A stretch of DNA of 6,923 nucleotides, taken from NCBI GenBank assembly GCA_002390165.1, contig DGOU01000060.1, forward strand, positions 1 to 6,923, read 5' to 3'. The stretch is from Lutibacter sp. UBA4458. Its GTDB lineage: Bacteria > Bacteroidota > Bacteroidia > Flavobacteriales > Flavobacteriaceae. Positions 1-6,089 of the stretch are shown here, one piece after another. Below the pieces are notes generated by a model. It was not told the DNA's origin, did no database searches, and saw nothing but the letters and a program-made list of their open reading frames with translations. How positions within the stretch are numbered: position 1 is the stretch's first letter; every line of letters starts with the position of its first letter. Position numbers and translations under genes: made by a program.

Positions 1-582
1 AGCAATATTTACTAATTTTTTGGCAATAGAAATATCAATTTTAGTTTCATTTACCAAAATTTCTGTTTCAATTTTAGCTTCAGGATAATCAAAAGAAGTT
101 GCTATAAAACGCTGTCTTGTAGAAGGTTTTAACTCTTTAAATCCTTTTTGATAACCAGGGTTAAAAGAAGCCACTAACATAAAATCGTGATGTGCTTTTA
201 ATGTAACCCCTAATTTATCAATAAACAATTCTCTTCTATGATCTGTTAAAGAGTGAATTGCCACAATTACATCTGGTCTAGCTTCAGCAATTTCATCTAA
301 ATAAATAATTGCACCTTCTTTAATTGCTGTGGTAAGCGGACCATCTAACCAAACAGTTTCAGCTCCTTTAATAATATACCTACCAATTAAATCGGTAGAT
401 GAAGTTTCTTCGTGACAACTAATAGTAATTAATTTTTTATCTAATTTATGAGCCATAAACTCTATAAATCTAGATTTTCCTGTACCAGTAGGTCCTTTTA
501 ATAAAAAAGGAATTTTATTTTTATAGGAATGCTCAAATACTTCTATTTCTTTGCCTATTTGATGATAATAGGGTGTGTTCAT
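1..582 (-). CDS. norQ: NorQ/NirQ-family MoxR-type AAA+ ATPase, partial (C-terminus off the left edge)
   Basis: This is a reading frame of 194 codons, open to base 1, starting at the ATG at 580-582. It belongs to the NorQ/NirQ/CbbQ group of AAA+ ATPases. In known denitrifiers these act with a VWA-domain partner (NorD) in the cytoplasm to assemble or activate nitric oxide reductase. Visible motifs are Walker A GPTGTGKS (residues 30-37), Walker B IIYLDE (92-97), the sensor-1 NPGY stretch (141-144) and the arginine-finger region STRQRF (154-159). The N-terminus, with YYHQIGKEIEVFE and LLKGPTGTGK, is typical of NirQ/NorQ. About 65-80 C-terminal residues are expected beyond the window, since family members are usually about 260-275 aa. 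No Shine-Dalgarno sequence is seen. The gene has its own promoter candidate (638-668). NorQ and NirQ cannot be told apart by sequence alone, so the symbol is a family-level choice; norD would be expected next. Confidence 0.93.
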   Translation of the reverse strand, partial: MNTPYYHQIGKEIEVFEHSYKNKIPFLLKGPTGTGKSRFIEFMAHKLDKKLITISCHEETSSTDLIGRYIIKGAETVWLDGPLTTAIKEGAIIYLDEIAEARPDVIVAIHSLTDHRRELFIDKLGVTLKAHHDFMLVASFNPGYQKGFKELKPSTRQRFIATSFDYPEAKIETEILVNETKIDISIAKKLVNIA

Positions 583-598
583 ATTTTAATGGTTTTAG

Positions 599-613
599 GG
601 AATTTAAAATTCC
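599..613. repeat. 15-bp palindrome in the norQ leader
   Basis: GGAATTT-A-AAATTCC has two perfect 7-base arms around one central base. It lies 16 bases upstream of the norQ start codon, inside the leader predicted from the promoter candidate at 638-668. It could be a small leader hairpin or a dimeric operator, or chance in AT-rich DNA. No function is assigned. Confidence 0.35.
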
Positions 614-637
614 GCCAGAGTTAAAAAGTGTGTTTGG

Positions 638-668
638 CAAATGTATGAGTTATTGTTAAACCTACAAA
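638..668 (-). promoter_or_regulatory. Putative Bacteroidota-type promoter of norQ
   Basis: Read on the minus strand, TTTG (665-668) is followed after exactly 19 bases by TACATTTG (638-645). This matches the established Bacteroidota pattern of a -33 TTTG and a -7 TAnnTTTG. Transcription would begin near 634, giving a leader of about 50 bases before the ATG at 580-582. The -33 element lies within the left arm of the long inverted repeat at 656-708, so a protein bound there could block polymerase. No TGATnnnnATCA site was found upstream. Confidence 0.6.
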
Positions 669-708
669 TATTAATGGAATTTACTTACATCAAAATTTGT
701 AGGTTTAA
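656..708. repeat. 14-bp perfect inverted repeat between the porin gene and norQ
   Basis: The left arm TTAAACCTACAAAT (656-669) and right arm ATTTGTAGGTTTAA (695-708) are perfect reverse complements with a 25-base loop. A run of six T follows on the plus strand (711-716), but no T-run follows on the minus strand. It therefore looks like an intrinsic terminator only for plus-strand transcription, yet no plus-strand gene precedes it. It could stop antisense transcription, fold in the 3' end of the porin message, or act as an operator, because its left arm covers the putative -33 element of norQ. Confidence 0.6.
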
Positions 709-738
709 ACTTTTTTACTGGCTTATTTTAAATAAATT

Positions 739-760
739 AAAAAGTACTAATAATATTAGT
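739..760 (-). terminator. Weak terminator-like palindrome after the porin gene
   Basis: ACTAATA-A-TATTAGT (746-760) starts 7 bases beyond the porin stop codon. On the minus strand it is followed, after two bases, by TTTTT (739-743). The stem is 6-7 base pairs of almost only A and T, so it would be a weak terminator. It is the only candidate with a T-run in the correct orientation for ending the nirS-receptor-porin unit. Confidence 0.35.
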
Positions 761-767
761 TAACCTA

Positions 768-2012
768 TTAAAACAAGTTAGGTTTAAATGTAAACATAAT
801 CCATCCCCAGCTATTATTTGTGTCTTTGTCGCCTCCTTTTAATACTTGCATGCTATCTGTTGCATACATTTTAGAAAAACCAGCATTAAAAGCAATATCC
901 TTTGCTATTTTGTATCCTAAAACTAAATCTATTTCTGTACCAAGATTACTGTTTAATTTTGTTGTACCATTATAAACATTGGCAGCAGATGAAAAGAAAT
1001 GAGGAATTAATTTAGCTGAAAATTTATCTTTTTTATAAGCTAACGTTACATTTACATCGCTTAAGCCAACTGAATTAGCGTGGTTACCAACGTAAAAATA
1101 ATCCATCCATCCATTAAATTTATGATTAGTACCAAATAGAGGTGCAAATGATTTTACATCTGAACTAGAATCATTCATATCTTTACCTGAAAGATAATCT
1201 AGACCAAGACCAAGAGAAAAATTATTAGAAGCTTTATACCCTAAATTTGCACCAAAATAACTTGCACTTACATTAGTACTACGTGATTTTCCAGTTTGGA
1301 AATAACCAGCAGCATTTCCATTAAATTTTCCTGATTTAAACGTGTAACGACCACCAATAGTTTGCATATAATCTATAATTTGATTACTGCCTCCATTTAA
1401 ATATTCAATACCCGTATTAAGTAATAATAAACTTAATGAACTTTTATTTAATTTAGTGTGATACCATGCGTATTGAAAAGATTTATAACCAGCTGCATTG
1501 CTATATAATGCGTCTGTTAAAAATTGACCATCAGCATTTACAGCAAATCCAAGATCTAACTTACTTTTATTATTAGGTGTAAATTTCACCAAAAAAGCAT
1601 CGTGACTACGAGCTTGTTGTGCCCAACCAACGTTACCAAATATTCTAGAATCATCATAAACAATTTCTTGACGTCCTAATTTTAAAGATACTTTATTAGA
1701 TAAAAGGAGTTCTGCCCAAGCTTGATGAAATGAAATTTGAGAATCGCTACTAGATAAGGTGCTTACATCTCCCCAAACACGTACATTTTGAAGTACAACA
1801 CCAAATCTTAATTTATCATTTTTAAAATTAAAATTTAAACGAGATCGTTGAGAAATAAAATTTGCTCCATCTACATCTTTATCCATTAAGGTTTTATAAC
1901 CATGTCTGTTTTCAAAACGAGGTCTTATTTCTGCAGATAAATTTAATTGTTGTGCACTTAAAGATGTTACTAAAAACATCAAAAGAACGGTTGAATAAAC
2001 TACTTTTTTCAT
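768..2012 (-). CDS. Alginate-export-family outer-membrane porin
   Basis: A 414-aa outer-membrane beta-barrel protein. Residues 1-20 form a Sec signal peptide (basic start, hydrophobic core, SLSA before QQ). The mature protein alternates amphipathic strands and short turns and ends in phenylalanine, as barrel proteins do. The conserved opening (EIRPRFENRHGY, 28-39) and the segment LGRQE (112-116) followed by DSRIFGNVGWAQQARSHDA (121-139) resemble the alginate-export (AlgE-like, Alginate_exp) family, whose members are passive channels. No alginate genes are nearby, and in Bacteroidota this family name does not establish the substrate. It lies 25 bp after the TonB-dependent receptor with no promoter seen between them, so co-transcription is likely. 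From its context with nirS, a role in passage of nitrite or another small anion is a hypothesis only. The barrel and family calls are fairly secure; the substrate is unknown. The start is set by the signal peptide. Confidence 0.8.
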   Translation of the reverse strand: MKKVVYSTVLLMFLVTSLSAQQLNLSAEIRPRFENRHGYKTLMDKDVDGANFISQRSRLNFNFKNDKLRFGVVLQNVRVWGDVSTLSSSDSQISFHQAWAELLLSNKVSLKLGRQEIVYDDSRIFGNVGWAQQARSHDAFLVKFTPNNKSKLDLGFAVNADGQFLTDALYSNAAGYKSFQYAWYHTKLNKSSLSLLLLNTGIEYLNGGSNQIIDYMQTIGGRYTFKSGKFNGNAAGYFQTGKSRSTNVSASYFGANLGYKASNNFSLGLGLDYLSGKDMNDSSSDVKSFAPLFGTNHKFNGWMDYFYVGNHANSVGLSDVNVTLAYKKDKFSAKLIPHFFSSAANVYNGTTKLNSNLGTEIDLVLGYKIAKDIAFNAGFSKMYATDSMQVLKGGDKDTNNSWGWIMFTFKPNLF

Positions 2013-2037
2013 TGTTTTTTAAATTGAATTAATTATG

Positions 2038-4035
2038 TTATAAATTATATGTTGTTTTAAAGAAGAAAGAGCGTCCCCAAAATTGTAAATCTCTTGAGTG
2101 CGCTTGCCCCACTTCGTTTACTGTTTCTATATCTTTAACATTAAGTGCATTTTTTACACCAAATGCCATCCTTAAATTATATTTTTTTAAGGTTTTAGAT
2201 AATGTTGCACTTAAATTGTCAAAATTATTTCTGGTAGTTTTAACAATGTTATTTGTGTTACTATCAACAAAAAAACCATCTTTTTTACCTGTAAACTTAT
2301 TATAAATATCAATGGTTAGGTTCAGCCTTTTTATATCGTAATTTATGTTAGTAGAAAATTCTGGAGAGTATAAAAATTGTTGCGAGTTATATGTCTCGTT
2401 AAATTTATTATATCTGCCAATTAAAATTACTCCGGCTTTTAAAGAAAGTTGTTTATTGGCTTTAAAAGTAAAATCAATTTTACCTCCCAATGATTTGAAC
2501 TTTTCTATATTCAAATAATTTCTATTAAAATCTACCATTTCACTTAAAGCAATAAGGTTAGAAATATCATTATAAAAAACTGATGGTTCAATAGAAATGT
2601 ATCTATCATTTTCTAACTCTTTATTAAAAGAATAATACAAGTTAAAACTATGCGATTTCTCAACATCTAAATTTTTATTACCCGAAATAATGTAGGTTAA
2701 AGGACCTGCGCTTATATGAAAATCTAAGAATAACTCTTTTATTGAAGGCGCTCTAAAACCACGAGCATATGAAAACCGTATTTGATTTTGATTATTAAGT
2801 TTTAATTTAATGTTTAAAGCAGGAGAAAATAAACTACCATAGCTGTTGTTATAAGTATAGCGTGTAGCAGGTTGAATTTCTAACTCTTTAAATAATTTGT
2901 AGTTGACACTTCCAAACAAAGCCAATGTTTCAATGGATTGTTTTTTGTCTAATATTCTACTTCCAGTAGATGTTTCTTTGTTATAATCTACTCCAATAGC
3001 ATAATTTGTTTTATCCGATAATTTGCTTTTACCTAACTGAGCTTTTACTCCTCCGTAATTGTACCTTACTATATTATTTGGTTTAATATCTGTTGCAGAT
3101 ATTGTTTTACTTTCAGTAACAGGGTCTACATCAAATGCATTATGATACCTTTGATAGTCTAAATAAGAAACAGTAGTATTTATAAATTTATTTGCAAAAA
3201 CTTTTCCTTGAAGGTTTATAGAATTATCAATACGCCTTGTATAATAATTTATATCTTTAATATTACCTCTTCTATCAGGTTCACCTATAGATATAATTTT
3301 TTCGTTAGATACATTACTTTTAAAAAGCAACTTCATGTCTTTTATTTTTCTATTGAACATGAATCCTCCAAAATATTGATCTCTTCCTTCCCAATTTAAA
3401 TTCCGAGGTGAATTATCGGTAGATAAACCATTAAAATTATAATAACCACCATTAAAGCGAAGCGTATTGCTACCAAATTTATAACCCAATTCTGCATTAA
3501 GGTTTAAAGCTCCTATACTTTCTAAATAGCTTGATATATTAGTTATTATCTTTTTATTTTGCTCTTTTTTGGTAATTAGATTAATAATTCCTCCCATAGC
3601 ATCCGTACCATAAAAAACAGAAACTGGACCGTTAATTACTTCCACTCGTTTAATAGAAGAAAGATTTATTTGATTTAAATCTATTACACCATTTAATCTA
3701 CCAATTACAGGTACGCCATCTATTAATATTTTGATGTTTTCTTTTGATATACCTTGCATCTCTAAACTTGTTCCAAAAACGGAATTCTGTTCTAGATCTA
3801 AACCAAGTTCCTGTTGCAATAACTCTCTTAAATTGTTAGCTGCTTTTTTGTTTATGGTTTCGGTGTTTAAAATTTTGACTTTATAAACAGCATTTTTTTC
3901 AGATTGCGGAGCATATTGTGCCGTAACAACCACTTCATTTAACTGTTCTATTTGTTTGTTTTTAATTTTTTCTTGAGCTGATACACTGCTTACAATAAGC
4001 AATAGCATACCTAAGGATGTTAGTATTGTCCTCAT
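2038..4035 (-). CDS. TonB-dependent outer-membrane receptor
   Basis: A 665-aa TonB-dependent receptor that would take up a scarce ligand through the outer membrane using TonB-ExbBD energy. Residues 1-20 are a Sec signal peptide (VSSVSA before QE). A TonB-box-like LNEVVVTA lies at 32-39. The plug domain spans roughly 45-157 and includes LIDGVPV (104-110), IKRVEVINGPVSVFYGTDAMGG (128-149) and INLITKK (151-157). The rest is a barrel of about 22 strands with the typical GFRAPSIKELF (426-436) and GNKNLDVEKSHSF (452-464). It lacks the N-terminal carboxypeptidase-like domain and SusD partner typical of Bacteroidota glycan transporters. Its size is closer to metal, siderophore, haem or cobalamin receptors. 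The ligand cannot be read from sequence; iron or haem for NirS, or copper as for the denitrification receptor NosA, are guesses. It begins 64 bp after nirS, behind a hairpin, with no separate promoter visible. Confidence 0.92.
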   Translation of the reverse strand: MRTILTSLGMLLLIVSSVSAQEKIKNKQIEQLNEVVVTAQYAPQSEKNAVYKVKILNTETINKKAANNLRELLQQELGLDLEQNSVFGTSLEMQGISKENIKILIDGVPVIGRLNGVIDLNQINLSSIKRVEVINGPVSVFYGTDAMGGIINLITKKEQNKKIITNISSYLESIGALNLNAELGYKFGSNTLRFNGGYYNFNGLSTDNSPRNLNWEGRDQYFGGFMFNRKIKDMKLLFKSNVSNEKIISIGEPDRRGNIKDINYYTRRIDNSINLQGKVFANKFINTTVSYLDYQRYHNAFDVDPVTESKTISATDIKPNNIVRYNYGGVKAQLGKSKLSDKTNYAIGVDYNKETSTGSRILDKKQSIETLALFGSVNYKLFKELEIQPATRYTYNNSYGSLFSPALNIKLKLNNQNQIRFSYARGFRAPSIKELFLDFHISAGPLTYIISGNKNLDVEKSHSFNLYYSFNKELENDRYISIEPSVFYNDISNLIALSEMVDFNRNYLNIEKFKSLGGKIDFTFKANKQLSLKAGVILIGRYNKFNETYNSQQFLYSPEFSTNINYDIKRLNLTIDIYNKFTGKKDGFFVDSNTNNIVKTTRNNFDNLSATLSKTLKKYNLRMAFGVKNALNVKDIETVNEVGQAHSRDLQFWGRSFFFKTTYNL

Positions 4036-4054
4036 TTTCTATGATTTATAAAAC

Positions 4055-4081
4055 CATCCGACTGCAATTCACAGTCGAATG
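4055..4081 (-). terminator. Hairpin between nirS and the TonB-dependent receptor gene
   Basis: Read on the minus strand, CATTCGACTG and CAGTCGGATG form a 10-bp stem with one T-G wobble and a 7-base loop. The stem is clearly richer in G and C than its surroundings. It is followed by GTTTTAT, only four T, and lies 18 bases after the nirS stop and about 20 bases before the receptor ATG. A weak intrinsic terminator, an attenuator letting some polymerase through, or a 3' stabiliser of nirS mRNA would all fit. Confidence 0.6.
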
Positions 4082-4099
4082 ATTTATTTATTATGTTTT

Positions 4100-5752
4100 T
4101 TAGTAAATATCGTGGGTAGTATTGTAAACATTGAATTTACCTGTTGGGTTTTGCACCCAATCTCCTTGTATTATCTGTTTTACTTTAAGAGTTTTATCAT
4201 TATAAATAACAATGGCACTTTTTTTGCCCATAAAGTAAGATACCCATACTTCATCTCCCGCTTTATTGTATTCAAAGTGAACGGCACGACCATCTACACC
4301 TTTTGGAGCTGGTAAAGTTTTAACTAATTTTAAAGTATTTGTATCAAAAACATCTACTACAGAATTTAATTTTGGATCAGGATTTAAGGTTCTGTCACAC
4401 CATAAATGATGAGATTTAGGATGTGATTTTACAAATAATTCACCTCCGCCAATTCCAGGTGCTTTTAATTCTTTAACAACAGTCCATTGTCCTTTTCCAG
4501 GATTAGTTTTGATAAATGATAATTTATTTTCACCTAAATGTGAAGTAATCCAAAGGTTTCCTAATTTATTTTTGATGTTTGCCCCTCTACCTGGATGAGG
4601 TTTTATACCTGTTGGAATAATTTTAACTAATTTTTCGTTAGGTACATCAATAACAACTACTTCGTTACTTGCATTGGCTGCAACTAAGAAATAACGCCCA
4701 GTTGAATCAAATCCTCCATCATGTAAGAACCTAGCTGCTGGAATTTCTGTTATTTTAGGATTTTTAGGATCGGTATAATTAACTATATCAACCACACCTC
4801 TTTCTTTAATGTTGCAAATCCAAACTGGATTTGAATGAGATGCTACTATTGAAGCAACACGTGCTTCTTTAATGTATTCTTTATCACCATCTACGGCGTT
4901 TCCTGCTGTTGGTGTTACGCTTAATGGCTCTAAAGTTTGAGCATCAAAAATTACAATTTGAGCAGGACTATAACCTCCAAAAACCAAATATTTATCTTCG
5001 TAACCTTTGTATTTAGATACTTCAACAGAACGTGCATCAAATCCACCTTTTACTTCAGCTACAATAGTTGGAATTTTAGGATACGTATCAATCATAGTAA
5101 TTTTACCATCTCTACCTACAGAGTAAATATATCTACCAGAAGCTGAAGTTCTTAAAATGTGAACTGCAAATCCTGTTTTTAATACTACTAATTTTTCTTT
5201 AGTATCTCCATCAATAATTGCAACTTTACCTGCATCGCGCATTATTACACCAAAATAATTATCAATATTTCTATTGTGTTGTGGTGTAGTAGGTCTTTCA
5301 GCAACCGGAACAATAAGTTTCCATGATTTGTTGATTTTATCCATTCCAAAAGGTGGTACTATTGGTGGATCAACTTGCAAAAACCTTGTCATTAATTCAA
5401 TTTCTTGTTCAGATAAAATACCTCTCCATTCTGGCATACCTCCTGGCGTTCCATTTTCTATAAAAGCACGAATACCTGCAACACCTAAAACAGTTGTACC
5501 AGGTCTGTTATCTCCTTTTGGAGATATTGGTAATAAATGTGGTCCTGTTGCTCCTTTTCTAGATGATCCATGACATCCTGCGCATCTATCAAAAAAGATA
5601 GCGCTTCCTTGTTTCATTTCTTTTTGTGTAAGCGCAACTCCATTCTCAGTAATTTTATCATTTTTAGGATTTTTTTCTTCTTTAGTGTTTTTACAACTAA
5701 AAGTAGCTAATGCCACTACTAGTACTAGTCCAAATAAATTTAATTTTTTCAT
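4100..5752 (-). CDS. nirS: Cytochrome cd1 nitrite reductase NirS, predicted lipoprotein
   Basis: NirS reduces nitrite to nitric oxide on the periplasmic side using haem c and haem d1. The 550-aa protein has an N-terminal signal ending in FSC (Cys20), read here as a lipoprotein signal, where many NirS proteins are soluble and periplasmic. The cytochrome c domain holds CAGCH (57-61) and the distal ligand region GGMPEW (104-109, Met106). The eight-bladed d1 propeller follows from about 145. It has the d1 axial ligand in GFAVHILR (His198) and the two catalytic histidines in FLHDGG (His344) and PHPGRGAN (His386). The end, PTGKFNVYNTTHDIY, is close to the C-terminus of Pseudomonas NirS. Length agrees with the family and nothing essential is missing. 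The start is fixed by the signal peptide. A CRP/FNR-type site lies upstream and two outer-membrane protein genes lie downstream. Haem d1 synthesis genes are not in the window. Confidence 0.97.
   Translation of the reverse strand: MKKLNLFGLVLVVALATFSCKNTKEEKNPKNDKITENGVALTQKEMKQGSAIFFDRCAGCHGSSRKGATGPHLLPISPKGDNRPGTTVLGVAGIRAFIENGTPGGMPEWRGILSEQEIELMTRFLQVDPPIVPPFGMDKINKSWKLIVPVAERPTTPQHNRNIDNYFGVIMRDAGKVAIIDGDTKEKLVVLKTGFAVHILRTSASGRYIYSVGRDGKITMIDTYPKIPTIVAEVKGGFDARSVEVSKYKGYEDKYLVFGGYSPAQIVIFDAQTLEPLSVTPTAGNAVDGDKEYIKEARVASIVASHSNPVWICNIKERGVVDIVNYTDPKNPKITEIPAARFLHDGGFDSTGRYFLVAANASNEVVVIDVPNEKLVKIIPTGIKPHPGRGANIKNKLGNLWITSHLGENKLSFIKTNPGKGQWTVVKELKAPGIGGGELFVKSHPKSHHLWCDRTLNPDPKLNSVVDVFDTNTLKLVKTLPAPKGVDGRAVHFEYNKAGDEVWVSYFMGKKSAIVIYNDKTLKVKQIIQGDWVQNPTGKFNVYNTTHDIY
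5690..5752 (-). other. Predicted lipoprotein signal peptide of NirS
   Basis: The first 20 residues are MKK, a hydrophobic stretch from about residue 4 to 18, then S19-C20. Cys20 is followed by a hydrophilic, lysine- and glutamate-rich linker (KNTKEEKNPKNDK) that leads to the cytochrome c domain. The residue at -3 is threonine rather than the classical leucine, but TFSC-type ends are common in Bacteroidota lipoproteins. The call is by eye, not by a predictor. Confidence 0.65.
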
Positions 5753-5808
5753 ATTTATTAATTAATGATTAATTTTTTATTAAAAGACCTTTTTATCTTT
5801 TATGATTA

Positions 5809-5816
5809 CAAATGTA
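5809..5816 (-). promoter_or_regulatory. Putative -7 promoter element of nirS
   Basis: Read on the minus strand this is TACATTTG, matching the Bacteroidota -7 consensus TAnnTTTG and identical to the element proposed for norQ. Transcription would start near 5804-5805, about 52 bases before the nirS ATG. There is no TTTG at the expected -33 position; the CRP/FNR-type site lies just upstream instead, as expected for an activator-dependent promoter. Confidence 0.55.
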
Positions 5817-5839
5817 AGACTGCTAAGTAGTTAATTATA

Positions 5840-5851
5840 TGATATATATCA
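5840..5851. promoter_or_regulatory. CRP/FNR-family operator upstream of nirS
   Basis: TGATATATATCA is a perfect dyad matching the core TGATnnnnATCA recognised by FNR, DNR and NnrR-type regulators, which respond to oxygen lack or nitric oxide. The outer T and A of the full TTGATnnnnATCAA are not conserved (A and G here). Its centre (5845.5) lies about 40-41 bases upstream of the start predicted from TACATTTG, close to the -41.5 position of class II activation. The regulator gene is not in the window. Confidence 0.65.
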
Positions 5852-5983
5852 GCTTATTGAGATTTTTTTTTATAGTTTTCCATAAAAATGGAATTTTATT
5901 TTAACACAAATTCTGTGAGATTTAAAGTAATTACTTAGTTGCAGATTGTAGGAACTCTCTTTTTAAATTTCATCTAAAGACAT

Positions 5984-6032
5984 AAAAACCAAAGCCACTC
6001 CATTAAATAAATATTTAAAGTAGTGGCTCTGG
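5984..6032 (-). terminator. Intrinsic terminator candidate downstream of norB
   Basis: On the minus strand AGCCACT (6022-6028) pairs with AGTGGCT (5993-5999), and after one mismatch three further pairs (CCA with TGG) extend the stem. An AT-rich inner stem (6003-6009 with 6012-6018) can close the large loop. TTTTT (5984-5988) follows directly. It begins 57 bases after the norB stop and separates norB from the nirS promoter. Confidence 0.7.
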
Positions 6033-6054
6033 CAATCAATCAAAATATATTCTA

Positions 6055-6076
6055 TTACATTATTTTAACAATGTAA
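6055..6076 (-). repeat. AT-rich hairpin in the norB 3' region
   Basis: TTACATT (6055-6061) and AATGTAA (6070-6076) are perfect 7-base arms with an 8-base loop, 13 bases past the norB stop codon. No T-run follows at once on the minus strand, so it is unlikely to terminate by itself. It might protect the message 3' end, or be chance in AT-rich sequence. Confidence 0.3.
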
Positions 6077-6089
6077 CAATTTCATTTTA

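Larger units (their letters stand above)
5753..6089. other. 337-bp intergenic region between norB and nirS
   Basis: This gene-free stretch holds, from norB towards nirS, an AT hairpin (6055-6076), the norB terminator candidate (5984-6032), an AT-rich spacer, the CRP/FNR-type site (5840-5851), the nirS promoter element (5809-5816) and an AT-rich leader. In the spacer are a short hairpin TTCCAT-AAAA-ATGGAA (5878-5893) and a 12-bp palindrome AAGTAATTACTT (5925-5936). The leader includes AATTAAT-G-ATTAATT (5760-5774). No small open reading frame with convincing coding character was seen. Confidence 0.7.

Noticed and set aside
680..693. Possible FNR half-site ATCAA upstream of norQ
   Set aside because: The other half reads TTTAC instead of TTGAT, so there is no dyad.
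3208..3399. Plus-strand open frame of 63 codons
   Set aside because: Antisense to the TonB-dependent receptor barrel; low-complexity I/F/Y-rich translation typical of a shadow frame.
4079..4315. Plus-strand open frame of 78 codons with apparent hydrophobic segments
   Set aside because: Mostly antisense to the nirS 3' end; its hydrophobicity comes from AT-rich antisense codons, and no promoter of TAnnTTTG type was seen on the plus strand before it.
4937..5146. Plus-strand open frame of 69 codons
   Set aside because: Antisense to the conserved d1 propeller of nirS; no coding character.
5274..5573. Open frame of 99 codons on the plus strand
   Set aside because: It lies wholly inside nirS on the opposite strand, has no promoter or homology-like motif, and opposes a gene with full catalytic motifs.
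5878..5893. Hairpin TTCCAT-AAAA-ATGGAA followed by T-rich sequence on the plus strand
   Set aside because: The stem is only six pairs and no plus-strand gene precedes it; not called as a terminator.
5925..5936. 12-bp palindrome AAGTAATTACTT
   Set aside because: No match to a known operator, and short AT palindromes are expected by chance in this spacer.
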